From Sarcocystis neurona (Eukaryota; Apicomplexa; Conoidasida; Eucoccidiorida; Sarcocystidae), in assembly GCA_000727475.1 (NCBI GenBank), contig KL647314.1:1729895-1793894 (forward strand): DNA of 64,000 nt, in the 5' to 3' direction. The translations under genes were made by a program, and so were the position numbers. Numbering within the stretch: position 1 is the first letter of the stretch; each line of letters begins with the position of its first letter. Shown piece after piece: positions 33,563 to 46,600 of the stretch. The notes under the pieces are model-generated. The model did not search any database, was not told the DNA's origin, and saw nothing but the letters and a program-made list of their open reading frames with translations.

Positions 33563-36500
33563 TTGGAAGAAGACGCTATAGGGAAAACCGGGTAGTAAAT
33601 CGGCCTCGCAGACCGCCCATCACGCACTCGTGTCTACAGAAATTCTACCTCTCTCTATTACCTACATGCACTTACGAATATAAGCAAATACATTTATTTT
33701 GTACGGCCAACTCTGCATGCATTTACATATTGACTCGCACTTAGTATAGGCTACAGACGCAGGTAGCAATAGTGTCGTGTGCCTATCTATTGAACTGTCT
33801 ACCTACGTATCTCTCCGCACCTATGTATTTAATATATACATATAGAGAAAAGGAAGCATATATACACATGCATATACATATGCATATGTATAGAGAGAGG
33901 GACAGATGCATAGAGAGAAGAAAGTATATCCACGAAGATAGAGAAGAAGATGTACACCGACACGTGAAGCGGCAAGGAAGTGACTCATACCGGGGCGTGC
34001 GTGCACACCCGAGGAGAAGATGTTCGCTTTCGACACCTGCTGTCAGGCGCAGGACATCCGAGGGGCGAGACAGGAGAGGGAGACGAGACGCCTGGAAAAG
34101 ATAGAGGCCGTCGACCACGCAGAAAAGACTCCTCAGAAACGGGCCAGCAGGAAGGGGCAGAAGATATTTAGGAGTACGAGTGAAGGGACCTGCAGCTGAA
34201 CTACACGGAGAGGCGGAGCACGTACCAACGCCGTGGGCAGTTCGAGGAGACGTCCCCGCAGCGGGCAGCAGGTCGTGGTGCAGGGAAAGCAGAGGGGAGG
34301 AGACGAGAAAATGCATGCATGAGATCCTTCCGGGACGGGAAAGGCAGCTGCCCCTCCTGCGAAACGGCGGTGTCGAGGGAAGCGCGTTGGACACGCGCGC
34401 CAACCACCAACACGTTCGCTGCGAAAGGGAGAGAGCGGCCGAAACGCGAGGAGGGCTGCGGCCCTGAGTTCGCAGGACCGGGCAGAGGACGGCTGCAGCG
34501 GCGGAGAACAGAGTGGAGGCTATTCGACAGTGACACTGGCGAAGACGAAAAAGAAGAAAGAAAAGAAGAGGGTGGGTGGATATCTCAAGAGCGAAGAGAG
34601 AAGAAGAGCCCGTGTCTGCACACATCCCGGAAGAAGAACACGGGGTGTCTGTACACCCCAAAGACGGAGACTGACGAAGACCGGGTGTCTGGACGCCCCA
34701 GGAGACGAGAAGACGCCTGCCGCGGTGTCTCCCCACTGCCCCGTCTGCCCTTTTTGTGCGATTAGTGCACGCTGCGCGGCCGCTGCTTCCGTGTCTTCAC
34801 AGTGCGTCTGCTGTTTTCCAAATTGCTGCTGCCGCCTGTGATGCCCGCTGCTGCGGCTCTTCCATGTGAAATGCTGCCGCAGCTGCATGCCCCTGATTGA
34901 GCAGCTGCTTCTCCTCCCGGAGCACTGCGGGTGTCGCTTCTACATGCTGCTGCTGCTGTACGCTGGCGTCGTTGCGGTGTCAGGCTGCTGCTCCTTCTTC
35001 TGCTGGACGGCGCTGTTGCTGGACGGTGCTGCCGGGTTGTGTCCTTGCTGCAGTTCGCTGCTGCTGCTGCTGCGGTAGCAGCTGCGTCACACCTCCGCAG
35101 CATAAACGTGGGTTGGGCCGTTCCTACGATCTGAGCAATAAACCGACTTCTCAGCGACCCGCAGCAGAAGCTACACCGACGCCACTACGGCGAAGGCAGC
35201 GGCAACCGCAGCAGCGACAGCGGCAGCAGCGACAGCAGCAGCAGCAGCCACCGTTGACCTCCAGTTGCTGCAACAGCAGAAATTTAGGTGCCGCACTGTG
35301 CGTTATTTGCTGCAGCACCCGCGGCGCGGCGGCATCGACAGCGAGGATGACACGCACGCGTAGCGATGACAGCGGCGGCAGCTGTGTAGCCGTCCACAGC
35401 GGCAACAGCGAAGAAATTTACATCATATAGAATGTGGCGGCGCTTGTAATCTTCGGCCACTGCATGAACTCCTCGTTACACAGAAGCGAGGCGGAAATGA
35501 ATGAAGAATCTTCCTTGTTGGCGTTTAAGCGCACCGCGACACACAGGAACATGCGCTCCTTCTTTATGTTCCCCCATAAGACACTGAGACGTTGCATGCG
35601 CGCGAATGCACTTGCGCAATGGGACCGGCCGCCTACCGGCCGCAGGCGCAGGCAGAGCCCGCCTCACCAGCAGCAGCAGCAGCACCCGCTAGCAGGACCC
35701 CACAAAATCGAAGGAGACTGGCTACCTTCAATTGTAGTCCTCAGAATCTGAAACTTCCTCCGGGTGACGCAGCGCAGTCATACATGCGCCTCTCCCAGAC
35801 AGATTTAGGTGGATATGTAAAGGTAGAGCAAATAACGCGTGTCCACTACGTCCTCTCCGTACATGCGTGTGTTGTAGCGAATTCCACTGCCTTTCTTTCT
35901 CTCTCCACGCATGAGTAGGTAGACATTACAAGCATGTACATGTCACTACATTCGAAAATATAGAGCTACAGCCGTGCGCATACGTGAGGAGTTTCTCGTC
36001 TGGCTCAAGGCGCACCGGTGGAGAGCGGTAGAAGCAAAGAAAACGCCGTGAACAACAGCTGCCGCTTACGCAGGGCAGTGGAGGACGGTCGAGGAAGCGA
36101 AAGAGAATAAAAAAGGCGGGGAGAAGGCCGACACGGTCATCGGGCGCAAAAGACGTCGGGGGATGAATGAGCACGGCACAGAGGGTTCGAATAGGAAAGG
36201 CAGGGGAAGAAAGGCGTGTTTGCCTTCTTCCCGCGTTTGAGCGGGCTGTTGTGGCCCGGTGACCCTGCCGGTGCTTGGGTGTAGAGACCCCGTACTGGAG
36301 TGTACAGACACCCGTTTCATCACACACCATCCTCTGCTTCGACCTTTTAATGCCCCTTGCCTGCTATACCTGTTTCTTTCTCTCTCTTCACCTGCAACTC
36401 AGCAACGGCAGCAGCTGCTGCATCCTCCTGTCGCCACAGAAGCAGCAGCAGCGGCAGCAGCAGCAGCGGCGGCAGCAGCAGCGGCAGCAGCGCAGCAACG

Positions 36501-37047
36501 GCTGCCTCTCCGTCAACAGCATCTGTCCAAGCCCAGCAGCAGTAGCCGCTGCTGCGGCGTCCTTCGCCAGAAAGTCATTTCACCAACACTGGCACGAGCT
36601 GTAACTGCCTTATCGAGCAGCAGCAGCAGCAGCCTCTCGTGTGTTTACTCGCCGGGGCGGCGGCGGTTCGCAGCAACTGCCGCAGTCGCTGGACAACAGC
36701 AGCACCTGCTGTCGCAGTTTGAGGCACTGCACTGCATGTGTCAAGACACTGCTGCAGCAGCAGGAGTCACACTTCTCTCAACAGCAGCAGCAACTTCATC
36801 GCGTTCCTCCGCAGGTGCTGCGCGTTGTTGGGCAGCAGCAGTGCGCCTGCTGCCGCCACCACAAACAACTGCTACTGCTGCGAGTGCTGTGTTCCAAGCT
36901 GCTCTTGGGGCGCCTGTTGCGACCTGCTGTTGCTGCTAGTGGGAGTGCTGTGTTACATGCTGCTGTTGAAGCGCCTGTTGCACGCTGCCGCTGCTGCTGG
37001 CCTACCTCTTGCTCTAATAACTGTCTCTTTCTGCTGTCCCGGCCGTT
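33563..37047. promoter_or_regulatory. Divergent intergenic region between INTS11 and NOG2
   Basis: INTS11 starts leftward at 33562 and NOG2 rightward at 37048, so both promoters must lie in these 3.5 kb unless untranslated exons extend it. It holds a TATG/CATA stretch (33640-33950), a purine-rich, low-repeat stretch (33960-34620), repeated gggtgtctgtacacccc-like elements (34640-34700, 36280-36315), CTG/CAG blocks (34860-35260, 36400-37010) and one candidate coding segment (35418-35583). I cannot point to a core promoter. Confidence 0.55.
35418..35583 (-). CDS. Candidate coding segment of an unrecognised small gene
   Basis: From a cgtctcag acceptor the minus strand reads 54 codons of mixed, repeat-free composition (including LWGNIKKERMFLCVAVRLN and EEFMQWPKITSAATFYMM) to TAA at 35418. 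GTAAAT overlapping the stop could also be a donor. A short ATG-led segment near 35990 and another near 35860 might be upstream exons, but phases could not be fixed. It sits between two divergent genes. A plus-strand frame (35434-35751) overlaps and is less convincing. Confidence 0.3.
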
Positions 37048-37180
37048 ATGGCGAAGCGAACAGCCAAAAAGTCAGCCTCTTCAAGAGGGGGAGAAGATGG
37101 CAACAGCAGGAAACCCGCCTTTCGCACAGGCAGTGCCAGCACAAATCCTGACCGAGCGCTTCCTTCTTCTCAGAAACAAG
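37048..37180 (+). CDS. NOG2: NOG2 exon 1
   Basis: ATG-led basic N-terminus ([12 protein letters not shown]) through [13 protein letters not shown], ending one base into a Gly codon at G|GTATTC. The NPDR motif is typical of the family. Confidence 0.9.
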
Positions 37181-40100
37181 GTATTCACGTACATGTATAG
37201 TGTATACCCTATACATTCTATATGTATAGACCGCTATATATCTCTTCGTACGGGTTTGTACGTATGTGTGTATATGTATGTGTGTATGTCTATGCATGTA
37301 TGTATATGTGTGCAGATGTGTGTATGTGTGTATGTATATGTGTGTATGTATATATATGTATATGTGTGTGTGTGTATGTATCTCTGTGTATGTATATATA
37401 TGTATGTATGTGTATGTATATGCATGTATGTTTGCATGTATGAATGAATGTATATGTACGTATGTATGTATACGTGTATATGTGTACGTATATATGTATA
37501 TGTATGTATATGCGTGTATCTATATGTACGTATGCATATGTACGTATGTGTGTGTACGTATGTATGTGTATGTGTGCATGTGTGTTTATGTCTATACGCG
37601 TTAAAGTTGATGTACGTATGTCTCAATCCTGGCGCCTATGTGTTTGTGTTCCCACGACTAGGTGTACAGAAAGACACACCGGTATGTAGTTCACTGCGCG
37701 TAGATACATACACGTATGTACATATATATATATGAATTCTTTCATCTTTGTACCTACGCCGCATACACTCATCTATATATACATATGCCTTTACACATAC
37801 GTACACAAATGCATATATATAATATATCTGCAAGTGGATGGTTATATATATAGGTGTGTGCCTGCTGCGTGCTGCGCGTCAATTTTGTGTGGCACTTCCT
37901 GGAGCAGCAGGGGCGTCAAATCCGTCTCTTCGACCTCTCTGGACATGCGTGTGTGAAGTTTTGACAAATGCTTCGATGAGAGGCTCTGCCTTGCCATTGC
38001 ACGTGCTGCAGCTGGTTTGCGGCGCGATACGGCCGGTCCTGCTTCTGCGTGCGTGTGCTGCTGGAGGAGGTGAAGTTATTTCTGTGCCGGATGGTCCTCC
38101 TCGTTGAGCTGCTGCAAATCCCACGGGGTGCAGGCTGCTGCGTGTTCGTCTCCTCCTCGTCCTCTGTGCGCTTTCCCCTGCTGCTGTTTCTGACGCTGCA
38201 CCTGCTGCAGCAGCTCCGCGTGCTGCCCCACGGCAACTGCGACTTGTGCGCCGCGTGTGTTGCTCGGCGCTCGGCAACAGGTACTGCTGCTGCTGCTGCT
38301 CCTCCTCCTCCTCCTTCTCCACGTTTTCCTCCTGCATATGCGACGGACACATCCCTCTTTACAGTCGCTTATACACACGTGCATGTGGGTGGTCTTCTTG
38401 AGCCACGCGGCCCTTCTGGCGCGGCTGAAGAATTCTGCTGCGCATGTCCTTCTGCTGCACGTGTCCTTCTGCTGCGCGTGTTCTTCTGCTGCCCGTTGAC
38501 GTCCACAGGCTTCTACCGCAGCAGGGGGACGATCAAGTTGCTGAATTTGTATAAAAGCAAGCCGGCATGGCTGCAGCAGAAAGGGAAGAATGGCAGCAAG
38601 CGGGAGCGCGTGCCACATCCAACGGCGCCGGCGCGCATCGAGCCCGACCGCCGCTGGTTCGGCAATGTTCGAGTTGTAGACCAGACCAAGCTCGCCCTCT
38701 TTCGAGAAGAATTATCAAAAGCTGTTAATGACCCCTATAGGTATCTCGAAAGTAGTTCTCTCAGCAAATGTTAAAGAAGCGACAGACATCATATACACCT
38801 ACATACAAACAGAAAGGTATCTACACACATATAATATATATATGTATTTGTATGTATATATGTATAGGTCTGTATATATGAGTGTGTGTACGCTTACTTA
38901 TAATATATACGTATATACAGTTACACGAACGTTACGCACATATATGTGTCTGTCTACCCATCTCCATATATAGATATATATACGTGAGTGTGTACATGTG
39001 TTAGTGTGTACCTATCTGTTTCTCTCTCTATGTATACATATATATACCCCTGAGAGTGTGTAGGTGAGATTGCGTATATATCTTTATGTAGCTATATCTC
39101 TGTCTATCTCTCTGTATCTCTCTATATATGTATATATACGTGTACATGAATGTGTATATGTGTGAGTGTATATATATCTCTGTGTACTTCACACATATAT
39201 ATGTATGTACCGGAAGGCATGCATATATATACGTGAAGTGACGTCCACGTATAAGTGCACGGTTACAGAGAGGGATAGAGAGAATTGTGAGTTGGTGACT
39301 GCGTTGCTGCAGCGTGGTGCTGCGACGGTCGCGGCTTCCCCTGTCTCTGCTGTCGGCGGGGGGGGGCGAAGGGAAGACGCTGTACAGCAGAGCAGCGTTT
39401 GCATCCGGCGGGCAGCAGAGGCAGCAGCAGCAGCAGGAGGGTAGCGAGGCCGAGAAGAACGTTGAGGAGGAAGCGGAGGGGCAGCAGGAGGAGGATGAGG
39501 AGGAGGAGGAGCAGGCGGAGGTGCAGCAGCCAAGACTCAGCGGCTCTGCGCTGCTCTCCCTGCAACCCTTTGTCAATACGTTCGGCGGGAAAAGCCAGCG
39601 GAAACGTCCGCAACTTCTGGCCCACACTTTGGCCTCGCTTGCGCGCCAGGTGCGGACCGTGACGCTGCGTCTCTACCCGAGAAGAAAGACGCATGCAGAG
39701 GAAGAACGACGCATGCAGGCGATGTGTGCAGAGAGAAAGGGGCGCATGCAGGGAAAGACACGCACGCAGAGAGGACGATGCACGCAGAGAGGAAGCGACG
39801 CATGCAGGGAAAAGATCAAACAGCCACCACACAACCGTTCGTCTGTGCGTCCTAGCGGACACGTGTGTATGTGTATATGTGTCTGTGGCTGGGTGTATGT
39901 GTGTGGACGGTTGCGCGTATCTCTCTTGTGCCGCGTTCACGCACCAGAAGTAAGTGGGTATTTCTACATCCACGTATTTCCTTCTATATACACCTTCACG
40001 TACACATATACGTGCACATATATATATATATATATAGATAGATATAGTTGTATGTGTGAAGATAGATAGATGTACGTATATGTATATTTGCGTGCATATA

Positions 40101-42412
40101 TACGCGACTGAACTCATCCGCCGCTGCCGTCCTGCTGCTCCCTTGCTGCTGGCCGTGGTGCGCTGCCGCGCACACACTGGCTGCTGCTTCACTGTCCGGG
40201 GGGCTGCACTGCTGCTGTTGCTGCTGCTGCGTCGCTTCTTCTCTACTTCCCCTCTGCTGCTGCCGCTGCTGCGCCTATTCGTCTCTCATCGTTTCCTTCT
40301 GCTGCTGCTGCTGCGGTTCTCTCGGCTCTCACTTCCTTCTGCTGCGGGGCGGGGCTGAATTTTGCTGCGCGCTGCCGTTTCGTAGGGCGAGAGGCGCCGC
40401 GAGCGCTACATGCAAGGCGCAGGCGCAGCAGCAGCAAGGGAAGGGACACAGGTTCTCCCCGACAGCAGCAGCAGGACGCAGCAAGACGCAGCAGCCGCAG
40501 GGGAAGGCGCAGCAGATGCCGCAGCATACGAGCGAAGACAGGGGAAAGAAGACGACGAAGAATCCGCCCGCCTGCCCTCCGAAGAAATTTTCAAAAAAGG
40601 AACGTCCAAACGAATTTGGAGTGTACGGACACACGAGAACGAACTTTCGCCGTAGATTTCCTCAAATTTGTGTCTCTGTCTCTCTCCGTCTCCCCCTGGC
40701 TCCGAGTATACGCCTTGCATATGTAGATGTCTGCGTCTGTCTGTATATCTCTTTCGACGTGTATACACGTGTACTGGTGGACACATCGAGAGAAAAACGA
40801 CCCTATACATGCAAAGGCCTCCTCTAGATTGATGTGCGTCTGGATGGATACCTTAGACAGCCGTGTGTATTCATATACGTAGAAATACACATGTGAGAAA
40901 GTATTCCCTGTCTGCAAAGACTTCTATATATATGCCAAAGGACTGGTGTCTGTGTGTGTGTGTATGAGTGTACGTGTGTCTCTCTTGTTCTGCCCTAGCG
41001 AACAAGTGCCTGCATGCAGCAGGAACCTACGTACTAGGAACCGCATATCTACGCCGCCCACTATATATATATATATATATGTGTATTTGGGTATGTATGC
41101 AAGATTGACTAAATCTCTGTGTATGTGTATTCCTCTCTGTACATGCGCACATGTACATGTCTGTGCGTCCGCTGGGAGGAGGGGAGGGAGCGACGCCTTT
41201 GCTGCGTTACACCGACGTGTTGGTCGTCTGCCGAGAAGACAGAAAGCAGCAGCAGGAGGAGAGCAGGGGGAGAAATTGGAGAACGCGAGGAGAGTAGCTG
41301 AAGTCAGCCATGCGTCGACATACCTCCTTCTTGCTGTTGCACAAGTTTTTCTCTATACCGCCTTCATATATATATGTGCTTGATGAGAGTGTGCGGGCGT
41401 AGACACATATTTGTGTATGTTTTCGGCGAGTGACGGAAGCACGTATCCGGAAAGGGGAGAACGTGTATTTTGTATGTTGCTCCGTTTGTGTGCGCCGAGG
41501 AAACGTACATGAAGACAGCCGAAGAAGGGGACGGAAGAGGAGGGGACACAGTGAGGTGTAGATACACTCGATGGAAGTGCTTCGTACGGTTCTTCTGCTG
41601 TCAACGACGGAGTGGCTGGTGATTTGCTTCTCCTCTCTGCGTTTGTCTGAGGACGCAGATTTCCTGCTGCTGCTCGTGCGCGTCGTGCCGGCAGCGCCCT
41701 GCGCTCCTGTGCTGCTGCTGCTCGCTCGCAACAACTGCTCACGCTCGTTCTCTGCGTTGCTGCGTCTCTCCTGCTGCTCTGCCGGTTGGACGTGCTGCTG
41801 CTGTGTCTGGCCTGCTCCACTGCAGCGGTGCTTCCGACGTGCTGCTTCCGTAGCGTGGACACTGCTGCTGCTTCCCCTTTCCTGCATCCCTGCTGCTGCT
41901 GTTGCTATGCCCCTTCGCCTGCTGTTTTCGGTCACTGTATAGCTTCTATGTTTTCCTCGTGGCGTTGCACATTCTCCATCTCCGCGCCTGCTGCTGCAAC
42001 TGCTGCAGTTGCTTCTCCTGTTTCCCTTCCGCTGCTGCTGCATACAGGAACTCTACAAAGTCGTGGACGCTTCCGACGTCCTTGTACAAGTGCTGGATGC
42101 GCGCGATCCCTTAGGCACGCGGTACGGCCCGCGTCACATATATACACACAGAGACATGCACACATGCGTATAAATCCGTATTAACTTATAGACGTGTCTC
42201 TTTTTCTCTCTCCATATATATATATATATATATATTTGCAAGTACGTACACCTCTTTACACATTCATGTATATACATATATATATATATATATGTATATG
42301 AATGTATATAGATATGCACATATTTGCGGTGATGTGCATGTCTAGCTGTTCGATTGTCTATGGATAAATATGCGTGCAAACGTGTGGATAATGTGGCGCA
42401 TACGTGCGTCAT

Positions 42413-42449
<37 letters not shown>

Positions 42450-42532
42450 CTCGAACGTATTGAGACTTGCACGTCCACAGGCGAACACGGTTTTTGTCTT
42501 CCGCTCTGTTTTACTTCCCCCATGTTACATAC

Positions 42533-42563
<31 letters not shown>

Positions 42564-43613
42564 GTAGTTGCATATGATATAAATGTCGGTGACTACGGTA
42601 GGGCAACGAGATGTGATATGCAAAAGTGTAGGAAGCGCGCGCTCTATTGTTGGCTCAAATCTTCGTGTTTCCGTAGATATATTTGTAGAGGGAAACGAAG
42701 AGAGAAGCGTGTCGGTGTCTACGTGCATGCAAACGGGCGTCGTGTAACCAACGTACATAACGCCCACATATTTCTCTATTTTATCTTCGTGTCTTTTCCT
42801 CACACTCACCCTCCCTTTCTCTACTTATGTATACGCTTATACGCGTACATATACCTATTCATACCACATACATATATATGTATATATATGTATATGTATG
42901 TATGTGTACTACCGGATGGCTATCGCCGAGTAGCTAAGAGATATTCTGCTTATATGTATACATATATATATATATATATATATGTACATATATATATGTA
43001 TATATATTTGTATGTATATCAGTGTAATATCGTGTGACTACTCCCCAGTAGCTAAGAGATACGCTTGAGTTTATATGTTCATATATATATATACATATTT
43101 GTATGCGTATCAGTGTATTTCAGGATGACTACTCCTCAGCGATTTGCTTTTACAGACGTGTGGGAAGAGAAGTTAACCAGGGGCGTCGCGCATACCACGC
43201 ATTGCACGAGCACAGAGGCAGATATGACTGCGCGACAAGTCTTTATCAATTTTGCATGTGGAACGTTGCACACTTTATCTTGCCCGTGGCCTGCCCTGCT
43301 GCCCATAGAACCTCAGCAGCGCGGCGCCTGCAGCGCAAGAGCCGTAGCAACAGCAGCAAAAGGGGCGACAGCCACAACAGCAGCAACCTTCTGTGACCCT
43401 TACAGAGAAGCGATATCTGGGTAGCTAGTAGCGACTCCTACAGGCTGCCTAGCCACACAGATATGCCATACAGATATCATACACTACAGTCAAATAGCAC
43501 TTGTTTAGTCCGTGGGCCAATATATATATAAAAATATCTGTCTGTCAGTATGACTATACGTAAGGTGAATGTATGTACGTACGCGGCCTGTATACACGTT
43601 AACTGGTGAATAC

Positions 43614-43645
<32 letters not shown>

Positions 43646-46600
43646 ATTCATATGTATACACACGTTAATTGGTGAACACATATATGTATATATATGCTTG
43701 TATAAACGCATACATAGAGAATACACAGAAATATACGTATATATATACTTATATGCACGCATTTCGTTGTATTCTCTACGTATGTGTTCTAAGTCTTCAT
43801 CGGCGAGTCGGTAGACGTGTGTATACGTGCACTGTTTTGGGAGCCCGCAGGATGACGCTGGTGCTATCGGCGCAGCTTCACTTGTGCCTGCTACGCACGT
43901 CTCCGTCTGTCCACGTAGATACGTGTACGTACTTCTGTTTTATTCTCCCGTTCGGACATTCTCTTCCGCTTACGCACGTTTACGTCTCTTCAAGTGTCCT
44001 CGTCTATGGACGTCCGTTTTATTTTCTTCTTGGGACACTGTCTCTCGCTCGCTCTGTCGCTCTGTCTCGGCGTGTATATATATGCGTACGTATAGATGTG
44101 TGTACGTGTATATGCGTATGTGTGTGTGAGCATGTGTCCATACACGTGCTGATCCTTATGTGTAGAAGGGCATGCACCAGCATTCACGAAGGCGTAGGTA
44201 GTTGTGTGTTCGCATTCTTGCTTTGGCACGTGTACGTGTCTACATTCCTCTCCGTTTGAAGACAGAGGGGATTATATGTGGGGACGTCATATGTTGTCGC
44301 TCGGTGCACATATCTACTTGCATGCGTGAAAAATCATACTCACGTTTCTGCATATATATATATATATATATATGTAGGGAGAGACAGAGAAAGATATTCG
44401 TGGGCGCGCATGTTGCGTGGTACTGGGTGTGGGCATGGCTGCTGCTGCTGCTACAGAGCACCGGCACTGCCACTGCTCTTGCAACCTGCTGCTGCTGCGT
44501 CTGGGTGGGGTTCTGATTGCAGGTGCCGACGGCTGGAACAGTACCTGCGCAAGCACAAGCAAGCCAAACATATTGTATTTCTTCTCAACAAGGTGTGTCA
44601 TATATACATATATATATATATACGTGAGGTACTCTGCCAGCAACTGGATATCGTCGTAGATAGTTGTCTGAAGGCTGCGCTATCTGCACAAGAAAAAACC
44701 CAGTACCGCACACATATATAAAACAGAGGGCTGGGCGAGACACCGAAACTACTACTTGGCCAACTGCTTACGCACGTGTCCACACGTATACATATATATA
44801 TATGTATAATACGTGGCTCTGTTCTCTCTTGCTTGACTGCCCAGGTAGAAGTGCACGTCGTGTGTGCTCGTGACCGGGTGTAGGTACACCAGGACCACAG
44901 GGGCAGCAGCCGTTGCAGTCCCCGCTGTGCGGTTGCTGCCCTTGCGCGCTTGACATCAAGGAGAATGTGTCACACACGTTTTCTCTCAGCACATGCTGCG
45001 CCACACATACGTCAACATTCGTACACACATATACGTGCATATGTGTACGTATATGCGTCTGTGGTTGTGCTTCTGTTTATTCTCACGTGGGGATATTGCA
45101 CGTCTTTTCTCTCCGCACGTACTGCACCCCACAAACACGTCAAGACATATATATATATATGTATTGTCTGTTTATTGTCAGAATTTGACATGTTGCATTT
45201 GCGCCTGCTGTGTCAGCGGGAAGGAAGAGATTGACGTCGGCGTCAGGCGTGAGATGCGGTGCGGAGTATACACGCCGTGGACAGTTGTCTGCTGCAGTCC
45301 CCACACACGCTTCACAAATATGCGGCAGTGCGCCTGTGCACACCCCCGCCGCCTACATGTGTGCAGACACACATGTACACATATGTGTGTCTATATATAT
45401 CTATAGGTCCAAGGATACACGTGTGACCGGCTCTGCATAGACGTACCTATTGAGGTACATATATATATATCGTTTTACTACGTAAAGCGTGTTGACCTTT
45501 CAGTCTCCCAGGGCGTTGCGCGCGCAGGGGTGTTTTCTACGCAGTAGAATCGTAGAAGGGGTAAAGTACAGGTGCAGCCTTGTCGATGAAGTCTTGCCCC
45601 AGCGAGTGCGCGCGCCTGCTGTGTATTCGTCTCACGCCGAGTTGGCTTGCGGTACCTGACTGTAGCTTGAAAACTTCTATTAAAGCGTGCTGCTTCTGTA
45701 AATTTTTGCCAAGAAGACGATACATGTAAATACGGATATGTGTGTGTCTTTATACGAAGATGTACGTGTACGTATCAGTATCATACCTGTCTTCTCGTAC
45801 TTCTCGTATACTGCCGCGCTGACGGAGTTCACTGTGCGGTATCCGAATGAGTTGCTGTTTCTGCATGTACGCAGAGAAGAACACTTTCTCGGTACACATC
45901 TCCCTTGTAGATATATATAGGTACATATATATGTGTATATATATATGATTATCTGTAAATACACATATATATATATATATGTGTACTTGCGCCTTTCGCA
46001 GATATCACGCTATGCCAAGGTGTTGCATCGTCGTATGTACACAGGTGGAGAGTCCATGCGTCTGTGTATATGTTTGTGTGTGTATATATACCTGTATACA
46101 TACGTATATATATATATATATGTATATCTTTGGGAGATCTGCAAGATGCGCACACATCGATAGAGTAGACAACAGAAAGTAGTTGCACATGCGTGCAGGC
46201 GAGTATATCTGTTGGCGAATGCTGCCTGCAGGTGGACTTGATCCCGGCGCATGTGGCGCGGTTGTGGGTTCAGCTGCTGAGCAAAGAGGCACCGACGCTG
46301 CTCTTCCAAGCCAAACGGCAGGAAAGACCCGCTGGGAAGCTGCAGCTTTTTCAGTTGCTGCGGTAAACTCCACCAACGTTTCCGATGACTATTCATATAT
46401 ATATATATATATGCATGCACGTGTGTGCGTCTGCGCGCATGCAGATACCGCCTATTTATGTATCTGAAGGAGTGCCTGAGTGGATAGTGTGTGGGTGCGT
46501 GCTGCTTTTTTGTGACTTTCGTGAAAGCAGCTGGCAACAGAACTACACACGAGACCACCTTTTCTTTCTCTCTCAGTAACAGGCGTCTCGTGTATAAATG

